From Beta vulgaris subsp. vulgaris (Eukaryota; Streptophyta; Magnoliopsida; Caryophyllales; Amaranthaceae): a DNA stretch of 64,000 nucleotides. The notes beneath the pieces were generated by a model, which had not been told where the DNA came from, ran no database searches, and worked only from the letters and a program-made list of their open reading frames with translations. The stretch spans positions 50,961,816-51,025,815 of the forward strand of contig NC_079208.1 of the NCBI RefSeq assembly GCF_026745355.1, read 5' to 3'. Below, piece by piece: positions 11,566-20,444 of this stretch. Each line of letters begins with the position of its first letter. Positions within the stretch are counted from its first letter, which is position 1. Made by a program: the position numbers and the translations under genes.

Positions 11566-12039
11566 TACTTTCACCTAATTTAATTCGCTAACATTCCTAA
11601 CTGTAACAAATCAAACAACATAAAATCCTATTATTAGAACATAAGAGTTGGATCCTTCTTTTATTTTGATATATATTTATTCTATTTCGAATTGCCGCGG
11701 TAACACAACCATCGCTCGAAGAGAGAGATATCGTACAATCACCACAACATACACGCGATTCGAGGAGAGAGAGAAAGAGGAGAGAGATAGGAGGAAGAGA
11801 GAACCGGCGACGGGGAGAGAGATGGGGTGGGGGCCTGGTGGCAGGTGCGGTGTCCGGTGGCTGGGGTGGAATCAAAAATTAACTTGGTTTACCGGTTTGC
11901 CAAGTTACAAGTTTCTGGGACCAAAAAATCGATTTAGTAAGCAAAGGTGGAATTATTCAGAATAATCCAAAGGTGGGATTATTTTTGACACAGATCGGAC
12001 AAAGGTGGGATTATTCCTGTCCAATTTTTCTATTATTAA

Positions 12040-12308
12040 TAGATTATTGTTGTCATTTATTAAAGAGTATGTACTTTGAACAATGACATATATTATTGAA
12101 ATTTGTACTTCTTAGACTTGAATTATCATTTCAATAAAATTAGCAAAATCATATAGAAAGAATTAGCAAAAATAATAATTAGCAATATAATAATAATAAT
12201 ATAATTAATATTAATCATAATAATAATAATATTTAAGCAATAGTAATAGGAGTAATAATAACAATAATAGTATAATATAGTAATTGTAATCATGATATTG
12301 ATATTTAT
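12040..12308. repeat. AT-rich spacer with (AAT)n microsatellite
   Basis: From about 12160 to 12280 the sequence is a degenerate aataat/taatag microsatellite. The solo LTR that follows was inserted into this AT-rich tract, which resumes as tagtagtaatattaataat after it. Confidence 0.7.
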
Positions 12309-12689
12309 TGTTTGGCCTCAATTCAGCCATAGCCCAATCATAAGGTGGGAGGCCCAAACAGGTGATCTTGCCACATGGTCTCAGGGAGCTTAACCAAGTG
12401 AATGCTTTCCAGCTGGAGGTTCCAAAGCACTATAAATACCAGTTGCCTCATTAATGAGCATGTATTGAATTCTTACCTAAGAAACCAAATCATCTCTCTC
12501 TAGACTTTCTCTCTCTGGATTGATCATCAATTGACTTGATCGTCGGAGAGACGATCCCGGAACAACCCCTGGGCAGTCCAACCTTACTTTTGCAGGATTC
12601 CGGTGTACGGACAGATTACTCAGGACAATGATATCTGGACTGATACCTAATCAGCAAACCTTAGCACACATAATTTTTGGACAGAAACA
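12309..12689. mobile_element. Solo LTR of an LTR retrotransposon (381 bp)
   Basis: The segment starts TGTTTGGCCTCAATTCAGCC and ends GGACAGAAACA, giving the TGTTT...AAACA short inverted ends of an LTR. Identical 5-bp repeats tttat flank it at 12304-12308 and 12690-12694. Inside are a TATA-like box (ctataaatacc, about 12430) and a pyrimidine-rich transcribed-leader-like region (ctctctctagactttctctc). No primer-binding site, polypurine tract or coding part adjoins it, so it is what remains after LTR-LTR recombination. The plus orientation is suggested by the TATA-like box. Confidence 0.8.
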
Positions 12690-12855
12690 TTTATAATAGT
12701 AGTAGTAATATTAATAATAATAATTATCATTATCATTATTTTATTATCAGAGAATTAAATTACTGAACTAAACTGAACTAAAAATAAGCGGGGAGAACAA
12801 CCCCTAAGAATTGTCCATATTCAGTCAAGTCAGGCTATCACATCATTACTTTGTA

Positions 12856-13405
12856 GGATTCTTTGTCCGAAATTACCTTTAACTTTCATGTTTTTGCGAT
12901 AAACTATATTATAAAAAATTGTTGTCCCAAACTACCTTAATTTTACCATTTTGTTGTTGACATCTACCTTATGTCGGTTTTCGACGTTGACTTTTATTTA
13001 TTTTTTCCAAGTTTTTAATGTCATATTATATCACTTAATCTCTTCAAACCCTTTTTTAATTTTCCCATCATAATTTCCCATTATTCTGTGTGCACGCGCT
13101 CTCTCTCTCTCATATCTCTGTGACACTTTGTACCACCGATCCACCATTAAATTTCTATTCTACTTAAACTAAAATTAAAACAATCACCCTCTCAGTGTCC
13201 TCGAATCTCAAGCAATTTCCACAAGGGTAAATTTATTTTTCCACAATTTTGAACTGGAAAGATAAAAGAAGGCCGAACAGTGGCATAAGGTAGCTGTCAA
13301 CAACAAAATTGTAAAAAGTAAGGTAGTTTGGGAAAATAATTTTTTTATAAGGTAGTTTCTTGCAAAAACTTAAAAGATAAAGGTATAGTTTGGGACAAAA
13401 AATCC
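12856..13405. mobile_element. Mutator-like MITE (550 bp) with ~120-bp inverted ends
   Basis: The left end reads GGATTCTTTGTCCGAAATTA and the reverse complement of the right end GGATTTTTTGTCCCAAACTA. The inverted match runs on through CCCAAACTACCTTA and TTGTTGTTGACA to a CTACCTTATG word on each side. The flanks are tactttgta (12847-12855) and tacttttta (13406-13414), an 8-of-9 match. The middle has no coding sense. Confidence 0.78.
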
Positions 13406-13429
13406 TACTTTTTACCTAAACTCTACTAA

Positions 13430-14036
13430 TGGTGATTGTCCTAGCTCCTCCGCAAATTCTGTTTTTTTTTTTTGAGAAAATGTGGAATCTTTACATCCCT
13501 CCAATTGAGAAATTTTATATGGAGGATGTGTAGTCATGCTCTGCCTACCTGTGTGGGCCCTGAACTTTTGTTCGTCACCCCAAAATTACTTAAGATCACC
13601 CCCAAAAAAGTTGAAATTATATTTATAACCTTTTTTTCCCTAAACCACCACCATCCACCTCCTGCCAGGTTGCCACCACCACCATCCACCTCATGCCAAG
13701 CTGTCACCACCACAATCCGCCTCCTGCCAGACTGCCACCAACACCTCAAACCAGCATACCCCACCCACCCACCCCCACCACAACCAGCAACAACCCCCCT
13801 ATTTCACCTCAAATTGCAGAACTGAGTTCGTTTCTCTCACCACCATCGTCGTATTCGTCGGCTTTTCTCTCACCACCATCGCAATCTAACTAAACTCAAA
13901 GAAGCTACCCCACCATCGTTGTATTCATCGGCCTTTCTCTCACCACCATCGTCGATCTATCGCTTCTTCAAAGTTGTCGTCTCTCACCATGGCCAGATCT
14001 CTTCCCTGCGTAGTGATTCCATGACAAAATAAAATT
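13430..14036. repeat. CCACC/CACCATCG low-complexity region
   Basis: About 13640-13790 consists of imperfect units around ccaccaccatccacctcctgcc, and 13830-13960 repeats ctctcaccaccatcgtcgta-like units several times. Apparent proline-rich and glycine-rich reading frames on both strands follow from this composition and are not genes. It resembles the GC-rich interiors of the foldback elements nearby. Confidence 0.6.
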
Positions 14037-14040
14037 TTTT

Positions 14041-14092
14041 TTGGGACCATGGGGGAGAACGTCCCGCCTGGACGTTCCACCCATGGTCCCAA
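14041..14092. repeat. Strong 52-bp hairpin
   Basis: TTGGGACCATGGG pairs with CCCATGGTCCCAA, and the inner GAACGTCC pairs with GGACGTTC around a small loop (cgcct), with a few unpaired bases between the two stems. It could be the junction of a small inverted-repeat element or a transcribed hairpin. I see no gene tied to it. Confidence 0.7.
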
Positions 14093-14299
14093 ATAAATTT
14101 CGGGCGTATTGTGTACATACAAAATATAAAAATTACTTGATGAAAAAGTTATTTTCTTGATATTTTTATTAGTTGTCAATGGATGTTGATATATTGTTGT
14201 TGCATTTCAAAATTTAGGTAAAATTAAAATTTTATGTCTTTGGTTTCATAATTGATTTGAAAAATGCTTTAGTTATGTTAATTTGTTTTTCAATCAGGT

Positions 14300-14774
14300 A
14301 TGCTATATACAGCAAAAAAAAAGCTAAATACAACAAAATATATTAAAAGACTAACCTACCTTTTAGGGGGTCATCTTTGACAAATGACCCCCTTTTGGGG
14401 GAGTCATCTATGACAAATGACCCTCTTATATGGGGGTCATCTATGATAAATACTTCATTCCCGACATACCCCTATCGCGTCAAACATATAATATAACTTA
14501 ACACGAAAACTTTAGGTGTCGGCTATTATGTTAGGGGGACGCGATAGGCCTATTTTAGAATTTTTCCCAACCGAAACGCATCCAACTTTATAAATAAATG
14601 TGACACGTTGGCTTGTGTGCATAAGTACTTATGATAATGTATTTTGCGGCATTGCTACACCCTGCGTACAAAATTTTTTTTGTTTATTAAAAAAAATTAA
14701 AATTAACCATGGTTAAGTTAGACATAATTTTAGAGGCTGTATTTAGTCTTTTTTTTTTTTGCTATATATAGCAT
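14300..14774. mobile_element. Candidate inverted-repeat element with GCTATATA ends
   Basis: The left end ATGCTATATACAGCAAAAAA faces a right end whose reverse complement is ATGCTATATATAGCAAAAAA; both continue into CTAAATACA. No clear target duplication could be set. Inside, 14367-14460 holds three head-to-tail units of about 31 bases built on ggggtcatctttgacaaatg. No coding sense. Confidence 0.5.
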
Positions 14775-15194
14775 TTATGTAAACTTTTTTCTTTCAATAC
14801 ACATACTTTTATGAAATTTTATTTTAATTACTTTATATATATATATTTAAAAAATTTAAAAGGGTTATATTTAAAAAATTAAAAAGGGTTATATATATAT
14901 GTAAAATTTTTTCTTTCAATACACATACGTAGGGCTAACCTTCCTACGTCCCTTTCCATGGCCACCAACGTCACTCAGAAGGGATACCTAGGGAGAGAAG
15001 CTCATTATAATATATAAGATCCTCTCTAGAGAAATCTCGAGTTAATAAATACACCCAACATTTCCCCACTAAAAATCACCAAAACTTTCATGCATTGATT
15101 ATTCATTATTAAAAATGATAAATTAATATATTTGTTGAGCCAAATTCAAGGATATCTTGTATGTATATACTGGATTTTTGCACATATAGAAAAT
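14775..15194. other. AT-rich spacer
   Basis: There are short direct repeats of ttaaaaagggttatat near 14855-14900 and two ctttcaatacacatac words at 14791 and 14911, and nothing else that I recognise. Confidence 0.5.
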
Positions 15195-16104
15195 GGAAAT
15201 TTCCTCAGGTACTCCTGAGGTTTGGTGTAATTCCCAAATTACCCCCCACATTTGGGGAATTCCTCAGATACCCCTGAGGTTTGTGTTTGTGCTCAAAAAA
15301 CCCTTACTATGGATGGAAACCTAACGCCGTTAGGTTTTCCTCTCCTTCTCCCTAATTTTCTTTTTCTCTCTCCATCCATCATCCTCCATTGATGAACATG
15401 GAAGCTTTCTCTCTCCTCCCACCCCACTCTAAAACCCTAACCACCGAACCCCACCACCTCCCTTTCCCCCCACCCCCTGCGTCGCGCTCAGTCGCATCCC
15501 CTGCCTCGGCCGCCGCTCGCCGGAGCTTCGCCGGCCACCAGCATCCTCGTACTCTCTCTCCTTCGTCGCACTCTCTCTCTCTCGCTCCTTTCCTTCGTCG
15601 ATTTGGACGGGTTGGGGTGGGGGGCTGCGGGGGAAGACCACGAGTGAGGCGAGAGAGAGTTGCGAGCTCCGGCGAACGGCAAGCGAGCAGCAGTGGTGGT
15701 CTCCGACGATGTGGCGCGCGGGGGTCGCTACGTATAGCAGCTCGACGAAGGAGAGGAGCGAGAGAGTGCGACAAAGGAGAGAGAGTACGAGGATGCTGTT
15801 GGCCGGCGAAGCTCTGGCGAGCGGCGGCCGAGGCAGGGGCTGTGAGAAAATTGGGAAAAGTTTGGAGGATGGTGGGGATGGTGGGAGGAGAAAGAAAGTT
15901 TGGAGATTCATCCATGGAGGAGGGTGGGAGGAAGGAGAGAAACTGAAGAAAGAGAGAAAAAAAAGTTAACGGCGTTAGGGTTCCGTCAAGAGTAAGGGTA
16001 TTTTAGACCCAAACACAAACCTCGAGGGTATCTGAGGAATTCCCCAAATGTGAGGGGTAATTTGGGAATTACGTCAAACCTCAGGGGTACCTGAGGAAAT
16101 TTCC
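15195..16104. mobile_element. Foldback element: ~910-bp palindrome with GC-rich arms
   Basis: The ends GGAAATTTCCTCAGGTAC and GTACCTGAGGAAATTTCC are exact reverse complements, and inverted similarity runs inward past CCTAACGCCGTTA. It then continues through the GC-rich interior: the cggccgccgctcgccggagc tract at about 15507 mirrors gctctggcgagcggcggccg at about 15809. Only a small centre near 15610-15710 is weakly paired. Long frames appear on both strands with nearly the same repeated peptide (PASAAARRSFAGHQHPR and PASAAARQSFAGQQHPR), which is the mirror effect rather than two genes. The long inverted ends suggest a Mutator-related foldback or an element that captured gene sequence; no clean target duplication is visible. 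Confidence 0.85.
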
Positions 16105-16459
16105 CTAATTCTTTTTAATGGAATGAAAGGTTAAAAAGTGTTTTCAAAGGGACCATAACTCCCTTACTTATATAGGAGAAATGATAAACATCTAATTGCT
16201 AGATGTTTGCCAAACATCTAACATTAATGTGACAACATGTGAGTGGTACACATGTCACTATATTGTTTATCCAAACAAATTACTTTTTCCAATTTTTTAA
16301 ACTTGTATATCTCAAAAATATATTTTAGAAAAAAATAAAAAATATACCAATATTCATATATTTTTATTCTCTACAAATAGACATCCATCTTGATATAATT
16401 TCATCATATTTTTATTTTACTCTTCTCTATCTCTTATTTAGATATGTAAAAAAAAAATA
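16105..16459. other. AT-rich spacer with a small inverted repeat
   Basis: At 16190-16225, aaacatctaattgctagatg and the following gtttgccaaacatctaac form short self-complementary words. No gene is evident. Confidence 0.4.
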
Positions 16460-16729
16460 TACGAACACTATCTGTTTATACACAAACACTAGTGTGAGTT
16501 GCATAAACACTAGTTATAGTTACACGAACACTAGTTCTAGTAGCATGAACACTGTATATTAGCATCGGAATCTTCTGACAGTGTCCAATTAAAAAAATAC
16601 GAACACTATCTGTTTATACATAAACACTATTTTTAGTTGCATAAACACTAGTTATAGTTACACGAACACAAGTTGTAGTAGCATGAACATCATATATTAG
16701 CATCGAAATTTTCTGACAGTGCCCAATTT
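16460..16729. repeat. Two-copy tandem repeat, 138-bp period
   Basis: Copy 1 begins tacgaacactatctgtttat at 16460 and copy 2 begins with the same word at 16598. Each unit contains a nested series of short units based on gcataaacactagttatagt, and each ends with ttctgacagtg(t/c)ccaatt. It is non-coding. Confidence 0.88.
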
Positions 16730-16779
16730 TCGAGATTATTTTTTTGTTTGACATAACTTTTTTTCATGTATATTGACAA

Positions 16780-17024
16780 TTTTAATCTACACACTTTGAC
16801 ATTTTACACTATTCACAAATTGCATTTTGACCCTTATTTGTGATTTATACGTGAATAAAAACATAGTCATGTGGGATCTTGTTAGATTCGTCTTAGTATG
16901 TATTTTATTAATATGTACTTTTTATAATTTTTACAAATACAAAACTAAAAATATATGTCCTCAAAGTTTTGCATTGGCATGCATGAAAAATGTAAGTGTG
17001 TAGATTAAAATGAAACAGAGGGAG
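16780..17024. mobile_element. Stowaway-like MITE, left end eroded
   Basis: The right end reads gaaacagagggag followed by TA, the typical Stowaway/Mariner terminus. The interior (cacatttgacattttacact, atagtcatgtgggatcttgt, ctttttataatttttac, tggcatgcatgaaaa) matches the complete copies at 50324-50580 and 60304-60562. The left inverted end is recognisable only from attttaatctacacact inward, so the outer bases are lost or diverged. Confidence 0.65.
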
Positions 17025-17096
17025 TAATAGAGATAGTAAACTTCCGGAAATTTTCTGTCGCATTTTCCTCAAAGAAAAAAAAAAAAAAACTTCTCT

Positions 17097-17140
17097 CATT
17101 AGTCATTAGTCATTAGTCATTAGTCATTAGTCATTAGTCA
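17097..17140. repeat. Heptanucleotide microsatellite (ATTAGTC)n
   Basis: About six uninterrupted copies of cattagt/attagtc stand immediately before the left target-site duplication of the LINE-like insertion. Confidence 0.95.
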
Positions 17141-17157
17141 TGTCTTGAAGCGGTTAA

Positions 17158-17746
17158 AAAAAAACCCTAGCCTCCCTCTTTCTTTTTTCTCTCTAAAACC
17201 CTAGCCTCCCCTACTTCTTCTTCATCAGTTAGGGGCTGCCATGGATGATTTCATCCATGGTAAGCCCCCTTTTTCCTTTTATTTTCAGTTTTTAGTTTAT
17301 TTTCTTGTTTTGTTGAATAAATCAGTATCTCTTTATGAGATTTCTTCAAACCCTGTTATGGGTTTTTAGTCTTTGTTGTGGAGATCTCCTTCTCCTCTAT
17401 GGGAGTTGTGAGTGTGGTTGTTTTGTTTTTAGGTATGAGAAATTGTTCTTGTTGGTTGAAGTTCAAAACTCAACATGAAGGTATTGGAATCTCGGATGCG
17501 GTTAACATGGCTCGATCAAGAAGACTCTTCCCAAACTATGTCAGAATGATAGACTTCCTCATCAATAGCTGTTTGATTCAGCAAATACAAGGGGGCTGCG
17601 CTGTATTGCTCGATCTGGTTCATTATAGTTTCTTCGAAGACGAATTTGATTTAACCTTGTTTAATTGTATCTTGTTTTTCTTTAATATCTATTGTAGATG
17701 CCGTTTGGCCTTCAATTAATGAAATTTCTCTTTCAAAAAAAAAAAA
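17158..17746 (+). mobile_element. LINE-like retroposon (589 bp) with poly-A tail and 18-bp duplication
   Basis: The insertion is bracketed by identical 18-bp repeats, atgtcttgaagcggttaa, at 17140-17157 and 17747-17764. It ends in a run of A after gaaatttctctttc, which marks target-primed reverse transcription. It starts with an aaaaccctagcctccc leader. Its 3' part (gatgccgtttggccttcaat, then taatgaaatttctc) resembles plant L1-type 3' ends. At 589 bp with no reverse transcriptase, it is an internally deleted LINE, a LINE-mobilised SINE-like element, or a retroposed transcript. The short frames inside (a 113-residue frame at 17378-17719) match nothing I know. Confidence 0.8.
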
Positions 17747-17764
17747 ATGTCTTGAAGCGGTTAA

Positions 17765-20444
17765 TGCTCGCGCCCTTTTTTGTGAATGTCGGTAAGTTTT
17801 CTCTCCTCTCACTCAAACTTCAATTATTTCCGCTTCATAAATCATATGTAAGCTTAATTATGGCTGCCTTCAATTATATTTCGCAATTTACAGATTCTCA
17901 CATTTCTTGCTGCTGCTGAATTTGTACTTTTTCTCAATTAATCTACATTTTATGAGTCTCAATTCATTTTGTTTGACATTTTTTTTAAGAAATTGATAGG
18001 ATTTTACTAGTTTTGATGTCAAATGCAGTAACTTCTTTTTTAGAAGTTTATAGCGTGAAATTCGTTGATTTTTTGATTGATGTTGTCGGAAGCAAGAAAA
18101 TTCATGTTATTCAGATTGTTAAATTGTTCAGCTTATTCTGTGAATTAGGGCTGCATTTGAGCGTAAAATTGCACCTATGTGTAGCTGTTAAGTGATTGAT
18201 TTTGTTGAGTTGACGAACTTTGAATGTTAATGGTGGTATCTTACATAGAGAATTTTTGAGGCACTCTTCCACTTCGGCGATTTCACATTGATGAACAATG
18301 TCTTTATCAATCTCATCATTGCCTTTTAATAACTGTTCCTAAGTATTTGAAATGCTTTACTTTTGGTATGACATCTCATTTGTATTGAAAATTTTGAGGT
18401 TTATGGTATTGGTATCTTGCCTTTGCCTTATCCTTTTACTTTAAGGTTTTGTTCCAAAAGTCTAACTTGTAATTGATGCGTCCAAAATAAGCTAGTTATT
18501 CACTTTGATGAACCTGCATTGTAGGAATTTGGATGAAATTTAACGGCAGATGACCGTAAGGTTGAGTTAGGGGTGTCCTTGGTTTTGCTTATCTATGTAA
18601 CTAAGGTAGGAACATATTTCCATATCGTATAGAGTCAAACGAGTACATTTTGGGCAAATGCTCGTGGGTTTAATTCAACTATGTTACGTGGACTCAGGTG
18701 CCCATGTCGGATATAGGTACATGTCTAAGCGTCTGACCCGTCTATTTTATGTAACTTTTTCATGATGTTGGCCTAGAATGAAGTATCAAAGTATCCATAC
18801 CCTTGTTCAAGTGTCAAGGACCTGGGCACTTGAGGTAAATTGGAGAGTCTGAGTAACATAAGGGTTCAATGCCTTCTATCGAAATGGAAGGAGTTTTATA
18901 TTCACTTATGATATGAAGTGATGGTTTTTGTGGTTTAGCTTCAGTATATGAATGTTAAGAAGAGCTGAAGGATGTTTTTGTATTTCTCCTATTGAAGGCC
19001 ATGAATAAAGCTAATACTAATAATGTTTCTTCTCATAGATTTCCTGTGTTTACTCTCTGATTAGGTTGGGAAGTGAGGGGAGCAACTGGCTATATTTGTA
19101 GACTTTCTTTAAAAATTCTGCTCTTCTAATTCTGTCTATAGGCTATGATCTAGGTTGAATTTTAGAAACTTGGTTTATAATCTTCCACAATCCCCTGTGC
19201 GTCCACATTTCTAGTGGCACCAATTGGATCCGTGGATGAACAATAACTGAATACTGTTATTTCGTATGGATTAGATGTAGCTTTTGTTTAATTTGTCTGT
19301 ATCTTGGGACTTGGGATGAGTAAATATTTTCTGTTGTTGTTGCCTTCTGTTGGAGGGGAGGGCCCCGACCTTATATCATGAGAGCTTTATTAATAATTGA
19401 AGCTGTACTTTCACAGGAATCTAAGCAGGTTGTAACTGCTGTTTTTGTTGTCAACGTTTTCAGTTCCTTGACAGAGTATTTATCCTTTTTTCGGTAGCAG
19501 GATTTTTCAAATCTTTATCAAACTGGAACTTTGTATAGTTTAAATACATTTGGTGAGTTGTTTTCGCATGAAGGGTTATGTTTTTTTTGTTATTTTCCAT
19601 TTAGTAGTCAAATTTTAAAACTTATCTCTTTAATTTACAGATCCTTATTGAGAACACTCTAGTTCGAACAGATTCCTGCAGGGAGGCCTTGCGTATCTCC
19701 CCCTCTATCATCACTTTTTCATGGTAGGTAGATTCTTTCTGGACAATTGCCCAAGTCTGGTGGATGATTGGCTTGCTGCTTTATGTTGCAAAAACTTTAG
19801 TATCATTTACTTGCAGTTTATAGGAAATAAATATGTGATCTCTTTAGCTTGAAATTATTTACTAGAGTCTCACAGAAATTTATTTGTTTGTGCTCCTTAA
19901 GATCTAATAGTTTGCATTTATGTGTTCTTTTAATTGAAGGCTTCAAGCTGTTCCCGTATTTATACAGTTGATAGATTACATATCATTAGTTTATATGAGG
20001 GAGGAGCAAGATTGGAAGCCCTGCTGAACGTGTAGGATTTTCCCTTTTTGTCCAGCAGATCTGTGCTCAAACATGAAGCATTAATTCTGCATCCTTATAT
20101 TCTGCTCATAATTTTCTGAGATATAGGCATGATTTGCAATTTGTTTGCCTGTGAACGAGTATCTTGTACTGGAGAGGCTTGATTTAATGAAAGATGCAGA
20201 ATACATGCAAAATTCTGTCATTTATTTCTCTACATAATCAGCGTCTCTGCATTAAAACAATGTGTTTAGGAGTTTCTGATTGTATACAATTTTATAATCA
20301 CAAGAAAGAGACTTTGTAGTTTGTACAAGAGATTTCTGGCACAACCAGCCAGTATACATCCCTATCAAGCAAAGCAAAAATCTTGCATAACATTTTTAAA
20401 GTAATAGAAAATGACGTTTCCAGTCCACTGCAGCGCACTGACTG
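17765..20444. other. Intergenic region, possibly a non-coding transcript
   Basis: No protein-coding gene is recognisable in these 2.7 kb. Some stretches look exon-like by splice signals on the plus strand. One, near 19641-19722, follows tttacag and ends before gtaggtag; another, near 19940-20040, follows ttgaag. They have no long frame and no family resemblance. A spliced non-coding RNA, or untranslated exons of an unrecognised gene, is possible. The last 200 bases before 20445 would hold the 3' untranslated region of the receptor kinase on the minus strand. Confidence 0.3.

Larger units (their letters stand above)
11156..12030. mobile_element. Mutator-like element (875 bp) carrying plastid-type tRNA-Ser DNA
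   Basis: The ends are inverted: GGAAAACTGGACAGGAATAA on the left, and the reverse complement of the right end reads GAAAAATTGGACAGGAATAA. Further in, both sides share CTTACTAAATC then TTTTTTGGTCCCAG. Identical 9-bp repeats, tattattaa, flank it at 11147-11155 and 12031-12039. Nine-base duplications plus long inverted ends indicate a Mutator-like element. The interior has C-rich and GA-rich low-complexity arms that are roughly complementary (11275-11420 against 11755-11850), and between them lies the plastid-like trnS segment. No transposase is visible, so it is non-autonomous. Confidence 0.85.

Noticed and set aside
13472..13893. Proline-rich and glycine-rich frames
   Set aside because: They follow from CCACC/GGTGG simple repeats on both strands, with no start context or domain.
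15379..15946. Long opposite-strand reading frames (178 and 185 codons) rich in Pro, Arg and Ala
   Set aside because: They are mirror images inside a palindromic element and owe their openness to GC-rich low-complexity sequence; no family resemblance.
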